Shown: positions 22,173-30,748 of the stretch, piece by piece
Layout of the letters: the number at the start of each line of letters is the position of its first letter
How positions within the stretch are numbered: the stretch's first letter is position 1
DNA from: Skeletonema tropicum
Taxonomy: Eukaryota; Bacillariophyta; Thalassiosirophyceae; Thalassiosirales; Thalassiosiraceae
Length of the DNA: 32,626 bases
Assembly (NCBI GenBank): GCA_037178625.1
Contig: JAWZXG010000074.1
Coordinates: forward strand, 1 to 32,626
Direction: 5' to 3'
The notes under the pieces: model-generated
Seen by the model: only the letters and a program-made list of their open reading frames with translations
Told to the model about the DNA's origin: nothing
Database searches by the model: none
Translations under genes and position numbers: made by a program

Positions 22173-22280
22173 GTGAGTGAATGTAGAAATGTATTCTTGA
22201 ATTCGAAATATAGCATGGCACTGATCAATCATCCCTCTTTACACAAATTTGTAATCACTCCACTCCACCACTCCACTCAG
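22173..22280 (+). other. GT-AG intron of helicase copy 1 (108 nt)
   Basis: GTGAGTG at 22173 to CACTCAG at 22280, with CTGATC (branch-like) inside. The length is a multiple of three and the only frame without stops is the helicase frame, so ORF searches read through it. The equivalent intron in copy 2 has the same length. Confidence 0.65.
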
Positions 22281-22874
22281 CACGTGCCAATACCACCCTA
22301 CACTCACATCTGCAACAAAGGATGCTGTACTGCCACGTTCATGCCCCTGCAAATTGCATTCGCAATCACAATACACCGCTGCCAGGGCATGGAGGCCGGG
22401 TTCGGCAAGGACGATCGATGGAATCGCATGGTGATAGATCCGTCAGATGAGCTCTGGGAGAGAAGCCAGTGCCTTGGGACAGGATACGTTGCTACCAGCA
22501 GGGGCAAAACACTTGGTTCCAAAAATGTTATGCACCCGACGGATAGTGCGATTTATTGGACAGGGCCGAGCGTGTCTGTAGAACGGTTACACAATTGCAA
22601 GACGAACCAAGATGGCCAACTCTGCAAACTCTTCAAGAAGCGGGACAAATGGGTCAAGTACCTTGACGGCAAGGCAGAAGAAACCAAGACAAGATACAAC
22701 AAGAGAAAGCTCGACAAAATGACGAAAACGACTTACCAAAAGGCAGTGAGTGGTACTTTAATAAAGAATAGAGAGGACCTGACAAACCGCATCACCGAAA
22801 TCATAACCAACCCAAACAAAAAATGGAAAGAAGCGAAGAAAGAATACCAATTGCCACGCGATTATTTTGCCTAG
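22281..22874 (+). pseudogene. Pif1-like helicase C-terminal exon, copy 1, without its proper 5' part
   Basis: Begins after the acceptor CACTCAG with HVPIPPYTHICNKGC. It contains PLQIAFAITIHRCQGMEAG, matching motif V of Pif1/RecD-like superfamily-1B helicases (IHxxQG), and GYVATSRGKTLG, matching motif VI (YVAxSR). It ends with a Lys-rich helical tail and TAG at 22872-22874. It has no Walker A or B, so it cannot be a helicase alone. The sequence before its intron belongs to an unrelated ORF in another frame, so correct splicing would not give an in-frame product. It differs from copy 2 at about three residues. Confidence 0.7.
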
Positions 22875-22908
22875 TGGACGATACAATGCAATATTCACAA
22901 CTTGCATG

Positions 22909-22943
22909 GAAAATAAATTTGTCTTCAAGACAAATTTATTTTC
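22909..22943. repeat. Perfect 17-bp-arm hairpin after helicase copy 1
   Basis: GAAAATAAATTTGTCTT, one C, then its exact reverse complement. It starts 35 bp past the stop codon. Such a stem could end or process a transcript or mark a transposon end; no function can be shown from the sequence. Confidence 0.9.
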
Positions 22944-23063
22944 AATCGAGCATTATGACAAATTAACGACAATCAATAAAGGATACAACAAAGGGAGAAT
23001 ATTTCTCGTCAGAAACGGCTGTCAGTACCGGTAGCACGGCTCAGATGCCAATTCAGGAGCAAC

Positions 23064-24056
23064 ATGGTTGGCAATCCCACTGTGTACCAGTCGCATTTCT
23101 TCGGCAAAAAGATGTTGTACACTTTAGACGTTTGCGTTGGTGTGCACGTGTGCCTGGAGACAGCGAACATTGATCCGAACTCTGGCCTGTACGTTGGAGC
23201 GATTGGGAAGGTGATTGACATCGTTTATGACGAGCAGCACTCCGTAGGACCAAACACAAATGGTGTTGAATCCCTCCCAAAGTATATAGTCGTTGATTTC
23301 CCATACTTCAAACCGCGGCAAGGCATTGAACCCTGGGACAAAAAGAATCCAACGGTGAGTGAAAGTAGAAATGTATTCTTGAACTCGAAATATAGCATGG
23401 CACTGATCAATCATCCCTCTTTACACAAATTTGCAATCACTCCACTCCACCACTCCACTCAGCACGTGCCAATACCACCCTACACTCACATCTGCAACAA
23501 AGGATGCTGTACTGCCACGTTCATGCCCCTGCAAATTGCATTCGCAATCACAATACACCGCTGCCAGGGCATGGAGGCCGGGTTCGGCAAGGACGATCGA
23601 TGGAATCGCATGGTGATAGATCCGTCAGATGAGCTCTGGGAGAGAAGCCAGTGCCTTGGGACAGGATACGTTGCTACCAGCAGGGGCAAAACACTTGGTT
23701 CCAAAAATGTTATGCACCCGACGGATAGTGCCATTTATTGGACAGGGCCGAGCGTGTCTGTAGAACGGTTACACAATTGCAAGACGAACCAAGATGGCCA
23801 ACTCTGCAAACTCTTCAAGAAGCGGGACAAATGGGTCAAATACCTTGACGGCAAGGCAGAAGAAACCAAGACAAGATACAACAAAAGAAAGCTTGATGAA
23901 ATGACGAAAACAACTTACCAAAAGGCAGTGAGTGGTACTTTAATAAAAAATAGAGAGGACCTGACGAACCGCATCACCGAAATCATAACCAACCCAAACA
24001 AAAAATGGAAAGAAGCGAAGAAAGAATACCAATTGCCACGCGATTATTTTTCCTAG
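23064..24056 (+). CDS. Pif1-like helicase C-terminal domain, copy 2 (two exons; possibly a fragment)
   Basis: Exon 1 from the ATG at 23064 (the frame is open from 22980) to 23354; exon 2 23463-24056; the joined product is about 294 residues (330 if the intron is read through). Exon 1 reads KKMLYTLDVCVGVHVCLETA and GLYVGAIGKVIDIVYD, matching the beta-rich domain before motif V in Pif1-type helicases (GxxVML...GLVNGxxGxV). It ends KKNPT and joins directly to HVPIPPYTHIC. Exon 2 has IHRCQGMEAG (motif V), YVATSRGKTLG (motif VI) and a Lys/Glu-rich C-terminal helix of about 70 residues. The ATPase N-terminal half (Walker A and B) is not in the window, so this is either the relic of a larger helicase or an independently kept domain. 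Helitrons carry related helicases, but no Helitron ends were found. Confidence 0.68.
   Translation: MVGNPTVYQSHFFGKKMLYTLDVCVGVHVCLETANIDPNSGLYVGAIGKVIDIVYDEQHSVGPNTNGVESLPKYIVVDFPYFKPRQGIEPWDKKNPTVSESRNVFLNSKYSMALINHPSLHKFAITPLHHSTQHVPIPPYTHICNKGCCTATFMPLQIAFAITIHRCQGMEAGFGKDDRWNRMVIDPSDELWERSQCLGTGYVATSRGKTLGSKNVMHPTDSAIYWTGPSVSVERLHNCKTNQDGQLCKLFKKRDKWVKYLDGKAEETKTRYNKRKLDEMTKTTYQKAVSGTLIKNREDLTNRITEIITNPNKKWKEAKKEYQLPRDYFS
23355..23462 (+). other. GT-AG intron of helicase copy 2 (108 nt)
   Basis: GTGAGTG at 23355 and ...CACTCAG ending 23462. Removing it joins NPT to HVP in frame and takes out a low-complexity stretch (HHSTQ region) that has no place in the helicase fold. Its length of exactly 36 codons hides it from ORF finding. 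Confidence 0.7.
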
Positions 24057-24090
24057 TGGACGATACAATGCCATATTCACAACTTGCATG

Positions 24091-24125
24091 GAAAATAAAT
24101 TTGTCTTGAAGACAAAATTATTTTC
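24091..24125. repeat. 17-bp-arm hairpin after helicase copy 2 (one mismatch)
   Basis: Same position relative to the stop codon as in copy 1 and same arms, with a G loop and one A/T mismatch in the right arm. Confidence 0.88.
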
Positions 24126-24161
24126 AATTGACAGATACAACAAAGGGAGAATATTTCTCGT

Positions 24162-24518
24162 GATGAAGAAACATGTCACCTATAATGACAATATACCTGC
24201 ATTTCTTTCTGCGAATGACGGTATCCTCGACAGATATAGCCAATCAATTTCTGTAAAAAGCGCATTTAAGCCAGGTACTTCTCGCTTTCTACGTAGGAAC
24301 AAGTACAAATTCTACAGCGGTATGGGTCTACAGAGCCTCTACGTGTCCCCCAGGTAAACCTTCTCACTAAATAGCTACTATACTGATTCCTACCAAGATC
24401 CCTGTAGAAAAAAGTTTGGAAAAAAATGGAGAATTTGTGACCATAAGGGGTTGGGCACCTCCCGGCCCCGTTATCGACACTTCACTGCGCTTGTTTCGAC
24501 CCGGGGCCCCGAGGGCCG
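24162..24518. other. Right end of the 5.5-kb insertion, no gene seen
   Basis: A plus-strand ORF (24088-24357) starts inside the hairpin and covers part of this stretch, but nothing supports it as a gene. The last ~80 bp become GC-rich (CCTCCCGGCCCCG, CCCGGGGCCCCGAGGGCC) up to the junction. Confidence 0.45.
24505..24517. repeat. Right terminal inverted repeat of the 5.5-kb insertion
   Basis: GGCCCCGAGGGCC, one base inside the junction with the interrupted YR1 sequence. Confidence 0.7.
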
Positions 24519-25678
24519 AGCAGTCACTCCCCTGCAATACCTAGCCCCTTCAGACCCCAGGGAATTATAATCAGGGAGTCCAATAATCAAATCATTCTTC
24601 ATATATCATTGAGGATGGACTTTGAAACAAGCCCCACACTGCCGGCACTAAGAAAATCCTTTTGTTTTTTTACTAATGGTGCCAACTTCCACAAACCTCT
24701 CCAACTCAGTCAGGACAGTAACACCACCAGTCTTATTGTTCCCTGTAGATTTGATGGCATTAGCCACAACGGTATTGTAGGCTGATTGTTAGGTGGTACC
24801 TGCATTGGCTGTCTCTGATTCTGGAGGGGTACTTGCCGTGGCCTTCTGCTTCTTGGTGGGATGCTCTTCTGATGCCCATAGAAGCATTGTCTTCTCCAAA
24901 GGTGTTGGCGGGTAGAATTGTATGCCCACTGCGAGCAAGTTCCTCCTCGTAAGATAGATCTCGGGCGGTGTAACCGGAACTCGGTCATGCTGCCCTTTCT
25001 CATCGATCGTGACGTGAACAACGTTTTCCGACGGAGCTCGTGCTCAATATTATTGCGGAGAATTTTTGTCATTCTAGTTGCAACACTTTCATTTTTCATA
25101 TTTCTCAAGTGGGGGAAGATGTAGGGCGCTTTGAGAGCACTAACATTGTCACGGCGGAGACCACCAAATAGATAGAAGACGGCAAGTGAGCAGAATGGGC
25201 ATAGCCGGTAGAGAATAGGTCACAGAACACGAGCATACACTGACGCTCAGTCTGCTTGATGATATTCCAGTCGAAATCGGGGGCTTGGAAGTATGAATCC
25301 CAAGTTCCCTCATCATAACGGGCCTGATTGTGCTCCCCACCTCTTGCAACAGCAACTCGGTTCAAGTTGAATTCAGCAAGCCTACCTATTGGCGGAGTCG
25401 TAGTTTTCGACACTTTTGACGATGGACTGTGCAACCGAATTAGCATCTACACGCTCCGTCTCCAAATATTTCGCCCTTTCAACCGTTAAGCTGAATGCTA
25501 GATTACTGTAGAGAGGCAAATCAAAGATATAGTGTCCATCAACGTCCATTGTAGATATATTATCTCCTGCCATCCTGCCATACAAGCTCCTTTTGTCGCT
25601 AGGTCTCGGCGGCATGTCACACCCTGCCGACGTGCCACCCACACCACACGTGATTTCCAGTACTATTATGACGCCCAA
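24519..25678 (-). pseudogene. YR1 pseudogene copy 7, 5' fragment right of the 5.5-kb insertion
   Basis: Continues copy 7 after the insertion: the start of piece F, then E with the additional seven-T frameshift (24665-24671), C 24710-25108, B 25105-25446 and A 25382-25678. It has the extra Asp codon of copies 3 and 4. Confidence 0.75.
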
Positions 25679-25791
25679 TTACTTCTACAGGCCAATAAAT
25701 CGAGCGACTACCTGCCATGGACTGCGAAAGAATGCGTCGCTTGGATCTTCAACCTATTAAATCATCATGAGCGTGCATGAGATATCAACCT

Positions 25792-25854
25792 GGGACAAGT
25801 TTGGGCAGAAACGGGACAAGTTTGGGCAGAAACGGGACAAGTTTGGGCAGAAAC
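25792..25854. repeat. 21-bp minisatellite, 3 copies, abutting the YR2 insert (unit 7)
   Basis: Three perfect copies followed by the same junction as in unit 6. Confidence 0.97.
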
Positions 25855-25863
25855 GGGAATATG

Positions 25864-27920
25864 TATTGTTTCATGAGAATAAGGGGACAAAAGGGACCTT
25901 GACGGGTGAAGTACAGACATCTTCAAAAAGGGGAGACAAAACCAGGAGGGAGCCCAACCCACCACGAACCCTACTGAAAAACCCACACAACATAATGCAG
26001 GAAAAGGGCTCCCACCAATAACCCTACTGAAATACCCACACGCATAATGCAGGAAAAGATTGGAATGAAAGTCAATATCGATCAATATTAAATCAAACGG
26101 AACGAACAAATTCACATATATTATATTAAACTAAATATTCTTGCTTCCTCTTCTTCTGTTGGGGTTCTACCGGTGCATTGTTTGTCTTTTTCGCCTTACG
26201 CTTCTTGCCACCCTTCAACAATCATCTATCCACCATTTTGTTGTAGCATGTTCTCCAACTGTTCTGCTCCCTACGACTTTTTGCCGCGCTCTTTGCTCCG
26301 TGCTTCCCTTGCGTTACGAGGTACGGATCTAAAAGAGGCCAAACTTTCGAGTACAGCGTCGCCACCTTGCTACCATCCCACTTACCATCCGACGGCCAAG
26401 CATCCACTGTCATTCCAAAGTGCTTTACCTTCTCCATTACTTTACCCATCTTCGAGATGTCCCTCTTTCCATTTTTAACGTGTTCGATGAAATTATTGTT
26501 AGCGTGGAGGAGTCGATACGGTGGTATGTTGTTCTTTTTATCCCCAAGAAACCACTTGGTGATCAATCCGTTCATGTTCATCTGGGGAAAAGTAAAATCT
26601 GGAGGAAGAGGAGTCAAAATGCCTTCAGAACTCACCCCCATCGACCACTTCCGCTGCTGAAGCATCTCCTCTCTTCGCTTCTTTGCAAGCGCCTCTTTGA
26701 CCAACGGGGTGACCGCAGCCTTATCCACACCATCCAACGTAGGTTCCTCTGCTGCAATGTCGTATTCTACCACTAAATCATCAACATCATTGTCTTCTTC
26801 CTCGTCGTCGTCGTCGAAGGGACGGCGGGTCCTACCACTGGGGCGCTCATAAATGTTTCCAGCTTTCTCTAGTAGCGCATCCAGCTTCTCCATGATGATG
26901 GTTGATTGCGTAAAGTTTGTTCCTCCAACATTTCTTGAATCTAGCTGATTTACTAAGATGTCTTTGAATGATTCCTTGAGATCCTCTTTCATCTTGGCTA
27001 GCTCTTCCTTCAAGCTCTGCACCTTTACCAACAAAGCAACATCTGGAGGTATACCAGTAAGCTCTGGCGTGTCATCTGTCTTGTTCCAAGGATACTTTGT
27101 TGTCACACAATCAACGAATGGAACATCCTCGATCCAGAAAATGCTTGTGCGCAGTGGACAATTTGAATGCATTGAGTCAAGGTTCCCCTTCTTCTTGTGA
27201 TACACAAGCGATGCAATGCATGCCTTAAACAGTAAAAATACAGCCTCATTTGAGCGTGCCTCCACGGGCATACGAGCCTTAATCCAAGCATTTACAGCAG
27301 CATGCCGGGCGGCATATTCTGCTCCGTCAAAGTCACTGAAATCGAAGTATGGCTGTGACTCCGCAAAACCAACACCCAGTCTATCCCTACCACAAACCAC
27401 CTTTCCAACGTGTTCATCACCAGCATCGGCAATCTTGATGTAGCGGTTCAACATGCCGGGCGAAGTCCAACTAGCACGAAGACAAATTGAGGAAATAGGT
27501 GGTGCCACAATGCACCCTGTTGCACAATGTGTGGCGCCCCCCTTTTACTAGCAGTAGTAGGCATGATGGCTGGGGAGTGTAATTTCTAATGCGGCGGCTG
27601 ACGGCTTGGTCTACTTATTCTCTCACTGTTTTTTGTTCTGCTGCGGCGCTGCGGCGGGGGAGAGGAAGGATAAGAAGGGGAGGTGTTTTGGCATTTAGCA
27701 TGCACGTTACGTTTGGAACTCGTACACGAGTGCGTAGAAAATCAGGGGACAAAGTTGAACTCAAAACCAAAACTGCGCTGGCATAGAAACGCGAGCCTAA
27801 CAAATTGCGCGTGATCATCCAAACTAAAACACATTTATTTTGAGAAAAAAGGCCAGTTTGTCCCCCTATTTGTAAAAACGCCCAGAAAACTGCCCATGTT
27901 GTCCCCTAAATCTGGGCTAA
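25864..27920. mobile_element. YR2 insert, copy 2 (2057 bp, complete)
   Basis: Same boundaries, same length and, as far as I compared, the same sequence as copy 1, placed at the equivalent position of the next unit. Identical placement means the insert-bearing unit was duplicated, not that the element inserted twice. Confidence 0.78.
26126..27544 (-). pseudogene. YR2 recombinase C-terminal fragment, copy 2
   Basis: The translation is identical to copy 1 over the 428-codon stretch (26222-27508), including the in-frame TGA at 26222-26224 and the basic tail to 26126. The truncation before KGGATHC is the same. Confidence 0.72.
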
Positions 27921-29096
27921 GGAAACACAGCAGCACAGGTACCATAGGCACCGAGCACCGAGCGATGTAGCATCACACAACGTTGTATCATTGTCTCATA
28001 AGAGAGGCAACTGAGGGTGGACGGTGGACATTCATTCTGCCGCTGATAGCAATGACTCTCAAAAACAGAGTGCTGATGGAATGAATCAACAATGGAGGAG
28101 GAGGGCTGGAGATTCAACCAGAACCAGGCGGGCGGGGCAAATACACATTACATCCGTCATCCTCATCAACACTGCAATTTTATCATCGTCTTGCCTCATA
28201 ACTCATAACGTAACTGCCATCCCAAGCATCGATTTACGTGACGGGCTGTATAGTAAGGATGGAAAGATCTGCATTATGTGGAAGCGCCAATGAACTCAAG
28301 GAAGCGTTTTGGGACATTCAATAAATGCTGTGACTAGTTTATCTTTGATCTTCTTACCGCAGAAGGAAGTGCCAAGTCATTATGGCTAGTTATCTAGTGG
28401 GCAACAAATTGGGATTCATATTTTCCAAAATAACAATTGGTCAACTTGCATTGGGACTCTCTCGACATGACAATACCGTTGTTCTGCAGGATTACCAGTA
28501 GAATCCGACTCGATACGGAAGGTGGAAGGTGGCGACTGCAAGCGCTTGGATTATCGTGGATGCGATCAACCAGTGTTACTTTCAGTTTGTGTCGTTGGAA
28601 GTGGTGTAGTGGGCTGGGTGCAGAGGATGGAAATGTAGCTATCGAAATTGGGCAGCAGCATCAAGGAGAGGCCTAGGTGATTGGTCATCCTGGTTGAGTT
28701 TGCAAGTAATTCCTCTTGGCAGTTCTGGTGACTTTGTTAGTTTATGCGCCATGGTCATGACTGAATCATGATTCGTATATTCACTCGTCATGCATCATTG
28801 GCTGCATTTTCAGAAGTGTAAAGTCTTTCAATGATGCCGTTACTGAAGCCAAGGCTGTCCGTTCCACTGGCCCCTCGGCAGCGGAGATTGCCAAACTTCC
28901 CAAGTGGGAAATGAATAGAAATGAATGCATGCATGGAGGGGGAGTACTTAGAAGTCAAAGTAAAGTAAATTCAAGTACTCGTAGATATCCATCCTATTAC
29001 TAGAGCAATAATACACGTGCCACAGCCAGGTCCAGCAAGCAATATCACAGAGTGATTGCTGTCCACTTTGAACTATTACATAGGAGTAACAATTAA

Positions 29097-30563
29097 CTAC
29101 GTACTAGAACTTCTCCGAGAAAATACATCACGGAGTGATTGCTGTCCACTTTGAATTCCAATCTCACGAAGAATTTTGTTCTTAGTCTCTAAATCACTCA
29201 TACCATCGTCTTTCCGTTTCTTCATAACTTTTGAATTCTCTCGGCAAGACTGTGAATACTTGATGTTGCCTTGCTTCTTTTGTCGCTTTGATGAAGCTGT
29301 GCTTGCACTTCAAGGTCGACAACCTGCGATTGATATCATTATCGAGATCGGTCGGCTCCAAATTGCACAACTCCTTCCACTGCTCGGCAGTGATGACCAT
29401 GGCAGTAGCAGTCACTCCCCTGCAATACCTAGCCCCTTCAGACCCCAGGGAATTATAATCAGGGAGTCCAATAATCAAATCATTCTTCATATATCATTGA
29501 GGATGGACTTTGAAACAAGCCCCACACTGCCGGCACTAAGAAAATCCTTTTGTTTTTTTACTAATGGTGCCAACTTCCACAAACCTCTCCAACTCAGTCA
29601 GGACAGTAACACCACCAGTCTTATTGTTCCCTGTAGATTTGATGGCATTAGCCACAACGGTATTGTAGGCTGATTGTTAGGTGGTACCTGCATTGGCTGT
29701 CTCTGATTCTGGAGGGGTACTTGCCGTGGCCTTCTGCTTCTTGGTGGGATGCTCTTCTGATGCCCATAGAAGCATTGTCTTCTCCAAAGGTGTTGGCGGG
29801 TAGAATTGTATGCCCACTGCGAGCAAGTTCCTCCTCGTAAGATAGATCTCGGGCGGTGTAACCGGAACTCGGTCATGCTGCCCTTTCTCATCGATCGTGA
29901 CGTGAACAACGTTTTCCGACGGAGCTCGTGCTCAATATTATTGCGGAGAATTTTTGTCATTCTAGTTGCAACACTTTCATTTTTCATATTTCTCAAGTGG
30001 GGGAAGATGTAGGGCGCTTTGAGAGCACTAACATTGTCACGGCGGAGACCACCAAATAGATAGAAGACGGCAAGTGAGCAGAATGGGCATAGCCGGTAGA
30101 GAATAGGTCACAGAACACGAGCATACACTGACGCTCAGTCTGCTTGATGATATTCCAGTCGAAATCGGGGGCTTGGAAGTATGAATCCCAAGTTCCCTCA
30201 TCATAACGGGCCTGATTGTGCTCCCCACCTCTTGCAACAGCAACTCGGTTCAAGTTGAATTCAGCAAGCCTACCTATTGGCGGAGTCGTAGTTTTCGACA
30301 CTTTTGACGATGGACTGTGCAACCGAATTAGCATCTACACGCTCCGTCTCCAAATATTTCGCCCTTTCAACCGTTAAGCTGAATGCTAGATTACTGTAGA
30401 GAGGCAAATCAAAGATATAGTGTCCATCAACCATTGTAGATATATTATCTCCTGCCATCCTGCCATACAAGCTCCTTTTGTCGCTAGGTCTCGGCGGCAT
30501 GTCACACCCTGCCGACGTGCCACCCACACCACACGTGATTTCCAGTACTATTATGACGCCCAA
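29097..30563 (-). pseudogene. YR1 tyrosine recombinase pseudogene, copy 8
   Basis: Pieces as in copy 2 (F 29194-29490, C 29598-29996, B 29993-30334, A 30270-30563). It has the seven-T frameshift (29553-29559) and lacks the extra codon in frame A. Confidence 0.7.
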
Positions 30564-30676
30564 TTACTTCTACAGGCCAATAAATCGAGCGACTACCTGC
30601 CATGGACTGCGAAAGAATGCGTCGCTTGGATCTTCAACCTATTAAATCATCATGAGCGTGCATGAGATATCAACCT

Positions 30677-30739
30677 GGGACAAGTTTGGGCAGAAACGGG
30701 ACAAGTTTGGGCAGAAACGGGACAAGTTTGGGCAGAAAC
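30677..30739. repeat. 21-bp minisatellite, 3 copies, abutting the YR2 insert (unit 8)
   Basis: Three perfect copies followed by the same junction as in units 6 and 7. Confidence 0.97.
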
Positions 30740-30748
30740 GGGAATATG

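Larger units (their letters stand above)
22163..23009 (+). repeat. Duplicated helicase segment, copy 1 (847 bp)
   Basis: From GAATCCAACGGTGAGTG to GGGAGAATATTTCTCGT this segment is near-identical to 23345-24161. The main length difference is 30 bp between the hairpin and GATACAACAAAGGG. The duplicated block starts 10 nt before an intron donor. Confidence 0.92.
23345..24161 (+). repeat. Duplicated helicase segment, copy 2 (817 bp)
   Basis: Counterpart of 22163-23009. Between the two lies 23010-23344, which encodes the part of the helicase upstream of the intron and has no counterpart before copy 1. Confidence 0.92.
19000..24518. mobile_element. ~5.52-kb insertion interrupting a YR1 copy, with subterminal GC-rich inverted repeats
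   Basis: Other units read CCATGGCAGTAGCAGTCACT at this point. Here CCATGGCAGTA (to 18999) is followed by foreign sequence, and AGCAGTCACT resumes at 24519, sharing at most one A, so no target-site duplication is visible. GGGCCCTCGGGGCC at 19059-19072 faces GGCCCCGAGGGCC at 24505-24517. The right repeat is one base from the junction but the left one is about 60 bp in, so the left end carries additional sequence. It holds two unidentified ORFs and two helicase fragments. No transposase is recognised, so the element type is unknown. Confidence 0.7.
14166..24570. repeat. Array unit 6, interrupted by the YR2 insert and by the 5.5-kb insertion
   Basis: The unit sequence runs 14166-15455, 17513-18999 and 24519-24570. 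The gaps are the 2057-bp YR2 insert and the ~5.52-kb helicase-bearing insertion. It carries a run of seven T (14260-14266) where units 1-5 have six, a marker shared with units 7 and 8. Confidence 0.93.
24571..29458. repeat. Array unit 7, interrupted by the YR2 insert
   Basis: The unit sequence runs 24571-25863 and 27921-29458 around a 2057-bp YR2 insert. It has the seven-T run (24665-24671) like units 6 and 8, but also the 3-bp CGT-type insertion near 25543, which units 6 and 8 lack. Confidence 0.93.

Noticed and set aside
24088..24357. 89-codon ORF after the second helicase copy
   Set aside because: Its ATG lies in the hairpin and the first third is hairpin sequence; no motif and no partner in the first copy.
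19000..24518. Helitron
   Set aside because: Helicase fragments and lack of target-site duplication suggested it, but the ends do not show 5' TC and 3' CTRR with a hairpin just before, insertion is not between A and T, and no Rep domain is visible.
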